Assembly (NCBI GenBank): GCA_022706175.1
Contig: JAKJDB010000144.1
Location: 1 to 6,738 of the forward strand
Direction: 5' to 3'
DNA from: Candidatus Zhuqueibacterota bacterium
Lineage (GTDB): Bacteria > KSB1 > UBA2214
DNA: 6,738 bases
The position numbers and the translations under genes were made by a program. The notes beneath the pieces were generated by a model. The model was given only the letters and a program-made list of their open reading frames with translations, was not told the origin of the DNA and searched no databases. Shown piece by piece: positions 1 through 6,738 of this stretch. Each line of letters opens with the position of its first letter. The stretch's first letter is position 1.

Positions 1-2175
1 TATCATGGCGAGATCCAGGTATTCAGCGGCGACAATCTCAGCACGCACTCGGACCGGTTCATCGGCATCAACCGAGTGGATCCGCTCAATGAAAAAGATA
101 TTCAGGCCACTTTTTCCGGGCCGGTGCCCAAATTGAAGAACCTCGGCTTTTTCGCCACCGCCCGCTACAACAACAGCGACGGTCATCTCTTCGGCGAGCG
201 CCGCTATGCCGCCATCGATGGGTGGAAGATCGATGCGTTCCGCCATTGGTTCACGCAACGCAATGCGGATCAGCTCTCCTCCTACGGCCGCATTCCGATC
301 CCTGATTCGCTCAAGACCGGCGACCGGGCGTTGGTCCCCATGGCCGAGAGCGAGCAGCTTACCTTTACCGGCAAGCTCACCTATATCCCCAAACCGGCCA
401 TCGGCATCACCTATTCGCTGTTCGGCTCCAGCGGCGACAGCCGGGGATATGACGACAGCTGGCGCTACGCCCCCGACGGCCGCACGCAGTATCGCGGGTA
501 CAGCCACCACCACTTTCTCGCTTTCCGGCACAGCCCCTCAGCCACAGTTTTTTACAATCTCCGCGGTTCTTATCAATATAACTATGGTCGTTCCTGGCTC
601 TATGAGAGCACAAAAGTCGCGGACTATCCCGGTGCGAGCGGCTATCTGCCTTTGGGCGCGTCGGATGATCAAACCGGCTTTGTGCAGGGGGACAACCAGT
701 ACGGCCGCGGCAAAACGATCCGCAAAGTCTACATGATGAACGGTGATTTCAACTGGCAGGTGGATCGCATCAATATGATCAAGTTGGGCTTTGAAGCTCG
801 GCAGCATGATATCCTCTACAATAATCAGCCGATGCTGGAAACCGACTTGTGGAAAAGCTACAAATACAGCAACGAGATCAATGGCAAGGGATTAGAGTTT
901 TCCGATTACTGGGCGCTGATGGAGAATTACTGGCGGAATTGGAACACCACCTACGAGTCGGAAAAATTGCGCCTGGCCAATGCCACGGATGGCGATTATA
1001 TGGATTACAATCGCAAGCCGCTGGAATTCGCCGCCTATATCCAGGACAAGATCGAGCTCGGCGAGATCGTGCTCAATGCCGGCGTACGTTTTGATTATTT
1101 TCAGCCCAACGCTAAGACCATGGTGGACAAGCGAACCCTCTCCGAGCAGATCGGTCTGTCCGGCAATTTGCGTGAGTCCGTCGCCAAAAAGCAGTTGTCG
1201 CCCCGCCTTGGATTTTCCTTTCCCGTTTCGGATCGCGGCGCGTTTCACGTCTCCTACGGCCACTTTTTTCAAATGCCCAGTTTTGAAAAGCTCTTTGAGC
1301 GGCCGATCGATGTGCATATGACGCCGTTGTTGCTGGCCGGCTCGAATCTGGGCGACGCGGACCTGAAACCGGAACGCACCATCGCCTATGAGGTCGGGTT
1401 ACAGCAGGAGTTGAACGGCCAGTTCGGTCTGGACGTGACGTTGTTCTATAAGGACATCCGCAATCAGCTGGGACTGGAAGCGGTCAAGACGGTGGATGCG
1501 GTCGGCTATTATCGCTACATCAATCGCGATTACGGCAACGTCAAAGGTTTCTCCTTGTCGCTGGAGAAAATGCGCACCGGGCTTCTTTCCGGTTCCATCG
1601 ATTATACCTTTCAATATGCGCGCGGCAGCGCCTCCAACCCTGACTTTTTGCAGTTGATCGAGGTGGCCACACGCATGAGCGGCGAATCGATTCAGTTTCC
1701 GGAACGCCAGATTCTTGCCCTGGATTGGGATCAGCGCCATACTCTCAATATGGTCCTCAGCCTGACCAAGCCGGGCAACTGGGGGATGAGCTGCATCGCC
1801 ACCGTCGGCAGCGGCTTGCCCTATTCCCCCTCCAGTGTCGAGCAGCTGGCGCTGCCTGACCGGGAGTTTAAAAACAGCGCGCGCAAGCCGATGCAGTTTA
1901 ACGTTGATTTGAAAGCCAATAAGCAGTTCACCATGGGAGCTTTGACCTATTCGCTCTTTTTGCGGGTTTACAACCTGCTCGACCGGCTGAACGAGAATAC
2001 GGTGTACGCGATCACCGGCCGGGCTACGCAAAACGCCCGCCTGCCCTATGATCAGCTGGTGCAAATGCAGATGCTTCGGCAAGGCGGCCAGTTTACCATG
2101 AGTGAATGGGACAATGAGCCCTCCTGGTTTTCCGAGCCTCGCCGGGTTCAGGCGGGATTGGCCGTACGCTTTTAA
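1..2175 (+). CDS. TonB-dependent outer-membrane receptor, beta-barrel part (5' end outside window)
   Basis: The frame is open from base 1, so the GTG at 76 is an internal valine and the real start lies upstream. The window shows 724 residues ending at TAA 2173-2175. The first residues (YHGEIQVFSGDNLSTHSDRF) read like the plug-to-barrel junction of receptors that import large ligands. They are followed by alternating aromatic and polar strands typical of a 22-strand barrel. Recognisable family landmarks are LSPRLGFSFP (about residue 399), GHFFQMPSFEKLF (about 420), DLKPERTIAYEVGLQQ (from residue 454) and YRYINRDYGNVKGFSLSLEK (about 504). The protein ends in GLAVRF, and a terminal phenylalanine is the usual outer-membrane barrel sorting signal. 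The signal peptide, TonB box, any CarboxypepD_reg-like domain and most of the plug are missing from view. Such receptors use TonB-ExbBD energy for import; the substrate cannot be read from this part. It probably shares a transcript with the secreted protein that starts 55 bases downstream. The family call is strong; membership of the SusC subfamily is not established. Confidence 0.9.
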   Translation, partial: YHGEIQVFSGDNLSTHSDRFIGINRVDPLNEKDIQATFSGPVPKLKNLGFFATARYNNSDGHLFGERRYAAIDGWKIDAFRHWFTQRNADQLSSYGRIPIPDSLKTGDRALVPMAESEQLTFTGKLTYIPKPAIGITYSLFGSSGDSRGYDDSWRYAPDGRTQYRGYSHHHFLAFRHSPSATVFYNLRGSYQYNYGRSWLYESTKVADYPGASGYLPLGASDDQTGFVQGDNQYGRGKTIRKVYMMNGDFNWQVDRINMIKLGFEARQHDILYNNQPMLETDLWKSYKYSNEINGKGLEFSDYWALMENYWRNWNTTYESEKLRLANATDGDYMDYNRKPLEFAAYIQDKIELGEIVLNAGVRFDYFQPNAKTMVDKRTLSEQIGLSGNLRESVAKKQLSPRLGFSFPVSDRGAFHVSYGHFFQMPSFEKLFERPIDVHMTPLLLAGSNLGDADLKPERTIAYEVGLQQELNGQFGLDVTLFYKDIRNQLGLEAVKTVDAVGYYRYINRDYGNVKGFSLSLEKMRTGLLSGSIDYTFQYARGSASNPDFLQLIEVATRMSGESIQFPERQILALDWDQRHTLNMVLSLTKPGNWGMSCIATVGSGLPYSPSSVEQLALPDREFKNSARKPMQFNVDLKANKQFTMGALTYSLFLRVYNLLDRLNENTVYAITGRATQNARLPYDQLVQMQMLRQGGQFTMSEWDNEPSWFSEPRRVQAGLAVRF

Positions 2176-2219
2176 TCTTTCAAAGATCCCCTGAGTGGTT
2201 GCAGGAAATTTTAAAGAAC

Positions 2220-2223
2220 AGGA
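2220..2223 (+). promoter_or_regulatory. Shine-Dalgarno-like AGGA deciding the start of the large secreted protein
   Basis: AGGA lies 7 bases before GTG 2231 but 16 bases before ATG 2240. The spacing favours GTG 2231. ATG 2240 remains possible on codon preference alone. GTG 2195, the longest option, would add a polar stretch before the signal peptide and is less likely. Confidence 0.45.
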
Positions 2224-2230
2224 TGCAAAC

Positions 2231-5200
2231 GTGATTACAATGAATCGATCAAGATTGTTGGTTAGAAGCTGGATTGTTTTTGCAGCGCTTTTTGTTCTCC
2301 ACCGACCCGCTCCGCTGACCGCGGAGGACGCGGCCATTAAGGCACAATACGCCGGACCTTCGGCCGGCCGTCCCATCAGCTATCTGAACTCGCACACCAT
2401 GGCGCCGGCCTTGTTCAAGCAAACGGCCACGCCCACAGGTCTGCAAAGGTATGTCCGTCTCTCCAAACATGACGGCAATCTGATTGAAACCGGCTGGGTC
2501 AACCAGGGCCAATTGGCGGACGGCTATTTTGACGGCGCGCCCGGTTGGAAGATGATCTGGCCCAAGGGTTCGGGCACGGAATACGGCTGGGTATTTTGCT
2601 TTTTCATCGGCGGAGAAGTCAAGGACGCCAAAGGCAATACGATCCATATTTTCTCCTCGCGCTTTCATCGCAGCAGCATCAAACAATCGGCGGATAAAAG
2701 CCACTGGTATGACTGGAAGCCACTGCCGCGCTACTTTAATAATCATCACCTCAACTCCACCAGCTGGGATATCGGCGGCATCAGCGAAGATGTCGGCCTG
2801 GACGGGTTTCCGAATACCCAGGATAGCGGTGAGAACGACGGCGTGCTGCAGCAAGCGGAGGATTTCAACCGCAACGGCCTGCTGGATCACAGCATGATCA
2901 ATGTATCGGAATGGGCCGCCATGACCAACCTCCGTGAAACTTGGCCCATCGATTGGCCGCCGCAGAGCTATGAGGGCGACTCGCGTGCGGTGACCGATAC
3001 GCTCGGGATCGGACCCTGCAGCGGCCGCTGGAACGGCGAGTTCGGCTATTACGCCCGCGCGGACCAGGAATCCTATTATGTGATGGACGATCGCGAGAAC
3101 GACCAGTTCTCCTACTATCCCTTTAATCTCCCCGGCACCAATACACCGGACACCCGGCCGTGGCCCAATGGACGACGCGGTTTAGGATTGACCATTCAGG
3201 TGCGCAATTACCAATGGGTGGCGCGCCAGGCAGAGGACATTTTGATCTCCCGCTATGATATCATCAACTATGGCAAGGCGATCGCTAAATCGGTGGTCGG
3301 TATGTACAGCGATGTGGATGTGGGTGCGACCAGCGGCATGGATGACTCCAACTTTGACACCCTGGATGATATCACCTACGTGTGGGACAAGAGCGGCAAA
3401 TCCAGCCAGGGCCTGCCGACCGGTTATTTCGGCTTTGCCTTCCTCGAGAGCCCGGGCATCAGCGACAACCGTATCGATGACGATCAGGATGGATTTATCG
3501 ATGAAAGCCAGTGGGACACCATCGACGACGACGGCGACTGGCGCAAGTGGGAGGACAGCAACGGCAACGGCCATTTCGACAATGAGGATGTGAATTACAA
3601 CGGCGTTTTGGACGCCGGCGAAGATGTCAACGCCAACGGCAAGCTCGACCTGGAGACGATTTGGGATGATGTCGGTTCCGACGGCATCGGCCCGGATGAT
3701 GAAGGGTATTCCGGCCCAGACCCCAACGGCAGCGAGGCCAACGGCACGCCGGATCAGGGAGAACCCAATTTCGGCAAAACCGATAACGACGAGGCGGATC
3801 AGGTCGGTTTGACCTCTTGGTACCTGAAAGACGTGGACAACCGGCTGGCCTACGATGAAGAGTTCTGGACTGTAGAGGTACAGCCAGGCACCTTTGCCAT
3901 CGATGAAGAATACACCCGCGACGTGGCCTTTACTTACGGCAGTGGGTTCATTCGTCTCGAGCCGGGCAAAGAGGGACGGCAAAAGTACGCCATCGCCTGC
4001 TTGTGCGGAAACGATCTGCCGGATATTCTGCGCAACAAGCGTACCATGCAGCGCATCTACGATTCGGATTATAATTTTTCCAAACCGCCGCGTTTGCCCG
4101 TGCTATCGACCATCGTCGGCGACCGCAAGGTGATTCTGATGTGGGACAACAACTCGGAGAAATCCAAGGATCCGATCTACGGTGCGGATTTTGAGATGTA
4201 CAAAATTTACAAAAGTACGGACCCGCAATTCAGCGACATCAAAACCATTTCCGACGCCTTTGGCAATCCGCTCCTGTACAAGCCGTTGGCCCAATTTGAT
4301 CTCAAAGACGGCCTGACCGGTCCGCACCCCATCCCCATCGGCGGCAGCGGCCAGGGCGATGGCTTGGATTTAGGCATTGCGTATGACATGGGCGAGGACA
4401 CGGGACTGCGCCATTCCTACGTGGATACCAATGTCACCAACGGCCGGACGTATTATTATGCGGTGGTGGCTGCAGATAAAGGCTATGCGGCGGATTTCTA
4501 TTCCCGCGGCCTCAGCGATCGCATGAACCTCACGCCCAACAGCCCGACCGAATGCACGGCGGTGATTCAGACCAATATCATCGGCCAGACGATTTTTGTC
4601 GATCGCAACTGCGCGGTGGTGGTGCCCACCGAGGCGGCGGCCGGATATGTCCCGCCGCAACTGGAAGCAGGCGTGTTGCACACCGCCGGCTTGGGTACCG
4701 GCTCCATCGAGGTCGAAATGATGATCCCGGACAGCGTTCTGCGCAATCATGAGTACAAGCTCACTTTCAAGGACGATGCCTCTATCGAAAAGTTCGACAA
4801 GACCTTTAAAACCGGCTTGACCAGCGGCGCCATTTTGGTGGACGTCACCAGTGGGGACACGCTGTTGCGCGCCAAAGACAAGTATAAGAGCGATGCGTTT
4901 GCGGAAAAATTGTTTCACGGCTTCAAGCTCAACATCAACAACGCGGATTCGATCAAAGTCGCCTGGGCCGGATGGACCAAAGGCGCCACCAATTTGATCG
5001 GCGATCCGCGCGGGTACGATTCACAATGCCGGGCGGTGCCGCGCGATTATGAAGTGCGCATCCTGTCGCCGGGAGCCGACACCTCGTATTCCGCTGTTCC
5101 CGGCCGCGAGATCATTACCAACTATAAAGTCTATGATATCACCGATCCGAAGCATCCGTTTGAGGTGGTCTTTGGACTGTCCGAAAACGGCGACTCGCTC

Positions 5201-5350
5201 AAAGGCGTACTCAGCGTCGGCGATCAGATCGCCATCAAGGCAGCGCCGCTGGTGGTCACTGTCGGCGGCGCCTCGCGGCGTGGAGGCCAGCTATCAAATC
5301 ACACCGCAAAAAGGAGACGTTTTCCAGTTCCTCACCGAAAAGCCCTTTGA
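2231..5350 (+). CDS. Large secreted calcium-loop/FnIII protein, N-terminal 1039 residues as read (frameshifted)
   Basis: This is the main part of a secreted protein of unknown function. The start at GTG 2231 follows the AGGA site; ATG 2240 would remove only three residues. Residues 1-31 form a Sec signal peptide: basic NRSR, a hydrophobic run IVFAALFVL, then probable cleavage after PLTA. There is no lipobox cysteine. Next comes a globular domain rich in aromatic residues. Acidic loops follow: DVGLDG (187), DFNRNGLLD (211-219), DDDQDGFID (416-424), DSNGNGHFD (442-450), DVNYNGVLD (453-461), DVNANGKLD (465-473) and DVGSDG (480). They resemble dockerin or thrombospondin-3 calcium loops. Residues 619 to about 755 look like a fibronectin-III domain (PPRLPVLST, GDRKVILMWDNN, YKIYKSTDPQF, YYYAVVAADKGY) with a long insertion. 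A further beta-rich region runs to VVTVGGA near 5272. The last ~25 residues (SRRGGQ to HRKAL) are basic and out of character, because the frame shifts there. The true continuation lies in the next frame to 5735. With one base removed the protein would have about 1167 residues. The domain reading is fairly secure; a ligand or enzymatic role is not visible. Confidence 0.82.
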   Translation: MITMNRSRLLVRSWIVFAALFVLHRPAPLTAEDAAIKAQYAGPSAGRPISYLNSHTMAPALFKQTATPTGLQRYVRLSKHDGNLIETGWVNQGQLADGYFDGAPGWKMIWPKGSGTEYGWVFCFFIGGEVKDAKGNTIHIFSSRFHRSSIKQSADKSHWYDWKPLPRYFNNHHLNSTSWDIGGISEDVGLDGFPNTQDSGENDGVLQQAEDFNRNGLLDHSMINVSEWAAMTNLRETWPIDWPPQSYEGDSRAVTDTLGIGPCSGRWNGEFGYYARADQESYYVMDDRENDQFSYYPFNLPGTNTPDTRPWPNGRRGLGLTIQVRNYQWVARQAEDILISRYDIINYGKAIAKSVVGMYSDVDVGATSGMDDSNFDTLDDITYVWDKSGKSSQGLPTGYFGFAFLESPGISDNRIDDDQDGFIDESQWDTIDDDGDWRKWEDSNGNGHFDNEDVNYNGVLDAGEDVNANGKLDLETIWDDVGSDGIGPDDEGYSGPDPNGSEANGTPDQGEPNFGKTDNDEADQVGLTSWYLKDVDNRLAYDEEFWTVEVQPGTFAIDEEYTRDVAFTYGSGFIRLEPGKEGRQKYAIACLCGNDLPDILRNKRTMQRIYDSDYNFSKPPRLPVLSTIVGDRKVILMWDNNSEKSKDPIYGADFEMYKIYKSTDPQFSDIKTISDAFGNPLLYKPLAQFDLKDGLTGPHPIPIGGSGQGDGLDLGIAYDMGEDTGLRHSYVDTNVTNGRTYYYAVVAADKGYAADFYSRGLSDRMNLTPNSPTECTAVIQTNIIGQTIFVDRNCAVVVPTEAAAGYVPPQLEAGVLHTAGLGTGSIEVEMMIPDSVLRNHEYKLTFKDDASIEKFDKTFKTGLTSGAILVDVTSGDTLLRAKDKYKSDAFAEKLFHGFKLNINNADSIKVAWAGWTKGATNLIGDPRGYDSQCRAVPRDYEVRILSPGADTSYSAVPGREIITNYKVYDITDPKHPFEVVFGLSENGDSLKGVLSVGDQIAIKAAPLVVTVGGASRRGGQLSNHTAKRRRFPVPHRKAL
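3476..3649 (+). repeat. Cluster of DxDxDGxxD / DxNxNGxxD calcium-loop motifs within the large protein
   Basis: Four nine-residue loops are encoded at 3476-3502, 3554-3580, 3587-3613 and 3623-3649. The last three are almost in tandem, with periods of 11 and 12 residues. Each has acidic or asparagine side chains at positions 1, 3, 5 and 9 and glycine at 6, the usual calcium-ligand layout of EF-hand, dockerin and thrombospondin-3 loops. A fifth isolated copy lies at 2861-2887. The repeat is in the protein; at DNA level the copies have diverged. Calcium binding is inferred from the motif. Confidence 0.75.
5243..5271 (+). repeat. GC-only inverted repeat next to the frameshift
   Basis: GCGCCGC (5243-5249) is the exact reverse complement of GCGGCGC (5265-5271), with a 15-base loop. 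A second GCGGCG follows at 5275-5280. The structure lies inside coding sequence, immediately before the point where the reading frame changes. It has no T-run and is not a terminator. It may have caused a read or assembly error, or it may be chance in GC-rich coding sequence. Confidence 0.5.
5262..5280 (+). other. Probable frameshift junction in the large secreted protein
   Basis: Upstream of this stretch the protein-like frame is the one starting at 2231, through VVTVGGA. Downstream it is the frame one base forward, from RGVEAS or so on. The frame used before runs on as basic, low-quality sequence to TGA 5348-5350, while the other frame gives a clear Por-type tail. Before the junction the second frame reads RQRRWWSLSAAP, which is not protein-like here. 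Removing one base, for example one C of the CC at 5271-5272, would join them as VVTVGGARGVEAS. The exact base cannot be fixed from one sequence. Confidence 0.8.
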
Positions 5351-5735
5351 CCGCAACGACGTATTTACTTTCAAAGTCATCGGCGCGGAAGTGCGACCAG
5401 AGGCGGTTGAAAACGCCATGGATAAAATCTATACCGTGCCGGATCCGTATATCGCGGCCAGCACGCTGGAAAAGCGGCTGGTCAGCCAGGATGTCGGGCG
5501 GGGCGACCGTCGCATCGACTTTGTCAACCTGCCGACCCAATGCAAGATCTCGATCTTTACTAGCGCCGGCAGGTTGGTGCGCGAAATTGAGCATCAGTCA
5601 ACGGACACGGTGGGTCGCGAAAGCTGGGATCTGCGTACCAAAGACGGTCTGGAGGTGGCGCACGGTGTCTACTTTTATCACGTAGAGGCGCCCAACGTCG
5701 GCAGCAAAATCGGCAAATTAGCGATCATCAAATAA
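5271..5735 (+). CDS. C-terminal part of the large secreted protein with type IX secretion (Por) sorting domain
   Basis: This frame continues the large protein after the frameshift and gives 154 residues to TAA 5733-5735. It should be read as part of the gene starting at 2231, not as an independent gene. It opens with SYQITPQKGDVFQF and KPFDRNDVFTF, then a linker with YTVPDPYIAAS (VPDPY at 5436). A beta-sandwich sorting domain follows at 5529-5732. Its landmarks are CKISIFTSAGRLVREI, WDLRTKDG, GVYFYHVEAP and the terminal KIGKLAIIK. These match the type A Por secretion tail, which resembles a FlgD-type Ig fold. In Bacteroidota such tails direct folded cargo through the type IX outer-membrane translocon and are then removed or exchanged for an anchor. 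If used alone it would have no signal peptide and no good ribosome site (nearest candidate GTG 5280), so independent expression is unlikely. If the frameshift is real, the N-terminal product loses this tail and would probably stay in the periplasm. Confidence 0.85.
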   Translation, partial: PRGVEASYQITPQKGDVFQFLTEKPFDRNDVFTFKVIGAEVRPEAVENAMDKIYTVPDPYIAASTLEKRLVSQDVGRGDRRIDFVNLPTQCKISIFTSAGRLVREIEHQSTDTVGRESWDLRTKDGLEVAHGVYFYHVEAPNVGSKIGKLAIIK

Positions 5736-5772
5736 CGGTGCGGATCATCGGGGGTTCATTCAAGCTTAGCTC

Positions 5773-5776
5773 GGAG
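5773..5776 (+). promoter_or_regulatory. Shine-Dalgarno GGAG of the PorV/PorQ-family gene
   Basis: GGAG lies 6 bases before ATG 5783, which fixes that start. The 47-base gap to the previous stop has no hairpin with a T-run and no clear promoter, which fits co-transcription with the upstream gene. Confidence 0.65.
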
Positions 5777-5782
5777 TAGATC

Positions 5783-6738
5783 ATGTTTCAAAAGATTACC
5801 AGCTTGATCTGTATGATGGCAGTGCTCGGCCCCGGAATGGCGCTGGCGCAGGAAAAGAACCAGACAACGGGTAAATTTGTAACCGATGTGGCGGGGGTCG
5901 GTACCAGCGCCGCTACCTTCCTGGAAATCGGCGCCGGCGCACGCGCCATGGCCATGGGCGGCGCCTATGTGGCTCAAGCCACCGACGCCACAGCGCTGTA
6001 TTGGAACCCTGCGGGCATCGCGTTTGCCCCCGGATTCCAGGTAGAGTTTATGAACAGCAAATGGCTGGCAGACACCCAATATAATTTTGTCGGACTGGTG
6101 GCGCCCATTCCAGCGATTCGCTCTTCCGTGGGCGTGAGCTTTATCAGCCTGGATTACGGCCAGAACCCGGTGCGCACGGTGGAACGTCCCGAAGGCACGG
6201 GAGAAAATTACAGCGCTCGGGACATCGCTTTCGGTCTCAGCTATGCCATGGCGTTGACAGACCGGTTCTCCTTCGGCCTCTCCGGCAAGTACATCAGCCA
6301 GCGCATCTGGAGTGAGTCGGGCTCCGCCATCGCCATGGACGTCGGCGTTTTTTACAACACCATGCTCAAGGGCCTGCGCATCGGCGCCTCGGTGAGCAAT
6401 TTCGGATCGGATATTCGCATGGCCGGCCGCCATCTGACCACGGTGGTGGACCCCGATGCAGCGGTGCAGAACTTTGACCGCGTACCGGTCAACTACAAGG
6501 TCGGCAGCTATTCTCTGCCACTGCTGTTCCGTGTCGGCTTGGCTTACACGCGAACTCTAGGCGCCTTCGGCACCCTCACCGTGGCCGGCGACGTCAACCA
6601 TCCCAGCAACACCACCGAAAGCATCAATCTCGGCGCTGAGTATGGCTTTGCCAACATGTTTTATCTGCGCGGGGGCTATGAGAATCTGTACGAACGCGAT
6701 CATCAGAACGGCGTGACTTTCGGCGGCGGCGTGGAATA
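5783..6738 (+). CDS. PorV/PorQ-family outer-membrane beta-barrel protein (3' end outside window)
   Basis: The frame is open from ATG 5783 to the window edge, giving 318 residues without a stop. Residues 1-22 are a Sec signal peptide (MFQKITSLICMMAVLG...MALA) with probable cleavage before QEKN. The diagnostic N-terminal block follows: FLEIGAGARAMAMGGAYVA (residues 46-64), then DATALYWNPAGIA. This is the hallmark of PorV/PorQ proteins and related FadL-like barrels. The rest alternates amphipathic strands and short turns (FSFGLSGKYISQRIW, LRIGASVSNFG, INLGAEYGFANMFYLRGGY). Family members usually have about 320-380 residues, so probably only the last strand or strands are missing. In Bacteroidota, PorV carries cargo with C-terminal sorting domains from the type IX translocon to the PorU attachment complex, and PorQ belongs to that machinery. 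Many FCB genomes have several paralogues whose roles are unknown, so no symbol is given. Its place right behind a gene with a Por sorting tail makes a role in delivering that product attractive, but this is inference. Confidence 0.88.
   Translation, partial: MFQKITSLICMMAVLGPGMALAQEKNQTTGKFVTDVAGVGTSAATFLEIGAGARAMAMGGAYVAQATDATALYWNPAGIAFAPGFQVEFMNSKWLADTQYNFVGLVAPIPAIRSSVGVSFISLDYGQNPVRTVERPEGTGENYSARDIAFGLSYAMALTDRFSFGLSGKYISQRIWSESGSAIAMDVGVFYNTMLKGLRIGASVSNFGSDIRMAGRHLTTVVDPDAAVQNFDRVPVNYKVGSYSLPLLFRVGLAYTRTLGAFGTLTVAGDVNHPSNTTESINLGAEYGFANMFYLRGGYENLYERDHQNGVTFGGGVE

Noticed and set aside
206..736. 176-codon plus-strand open frame inside the receptor
   Set aside because: It is an out-of-frame shadow rich in Ala, Ser, Arg and Pro; the receptor frame explains the region.
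2175..2187. ATCTTT-C-AAAGAT palindrome just after the receptor stop codon
   Set aside because: A loop of one base cannot form the full hairpin, the stem is AT-rich and no T-run follows. It is not a supported terminator.
1399..2376. 325-codon open frame on the minus strand
   Set aside because: It runs antisense across the receptor's C-terminus and into the next gene. Its translation shows no family motif, and the plus-strand receptor reading is strong throughout.
3554..3649. Regular repeats considered as a CRISPR or DNA tandem repeat
   Set aside because: The units are only about 33-36 bases apart with diverged DNA, and they encode calcium loops in frame. The regularity is in the protein.
3182..3982. 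266-codon open frame on the minus strand
   Set aside because: It lies opposite the calcium-loop region. Its valine/isoleucine richness is what GAT/GAC/AAC-rich codons give when read in reverse, so it is a shadow.
5049..5270. Upstream part of the frame holding the sorting tail, considered as a separate gene start
   Set aside because: Its translation (MKCASCRREPT onward) is arginine/serine/proline-rich out-of-frame sequence. The other frame is protein-like here, so the start at 5049 is not real.
5756..6433. 225-codon open frame on the minus strand
   Set aside because: It is antisense to the PorV/PorQ-family gene, whose plus-strand signal peptide, ribosome site and family motif are clear.

Overview
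The window holds three co-directional plus-strand genes that fill almost all of its 6738 bases. The first is cut by the left edge and the last by the right edge. In order they are: the barrel part of a TonB-dependent outer-membrane receptor (1-2175); a very large secreted protein with calcium-loop motifs, a fibronectin-III-like domain and a C-terminal type IX secretion sorting domain, split by an apparent one-base frameshift (2231-5735); and a PorV/PorQ-family outer-membrane barrel (5783 to the edge).

The content points to a didermic bacterium of the FCB group. A Por-type sorting tail, a PorV/PorQ protein and a receptor of this style are typical of Bacteroidota and relatives. The fairly GC-rich coding sequence and the style of the secreted protein (acidic DVGxDG and DxNxNGxxD runs, FnIII, Por tail) remind me most of candidate division KSB1, Calditrichota or similar uncultured lineages. 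This placement is from memory of family style, not from a search.

The gaps between genes are short (55 and 47 bases), with no convincing terminator or internal promoter, so the three genes probably form one transcription unit. Shine-Dalgarno-like AGGA and GGAG sites precede genes 2 and 3. No RNA gene, mobile element, CRISPR array or origin was seen, and no stretch over 300 bases lacks a gene.

All three products should act at or outside the outer membrane. The receptor would import a TonB-dependent ligand. The large protein would cross the inner membrane by its Sec signal peptide and the outer membrane by its sorting tail. The PorV-like barrel is related to the protein that carries such tails in the type IX system. 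A working model, which is inference only, is a receptor/surface-protein/shuttle module. The main anomaly is the frameshift near 5262-5280: as read, it removes the sorting tail from the large protein, so it is either a sequence error or a real lesion.
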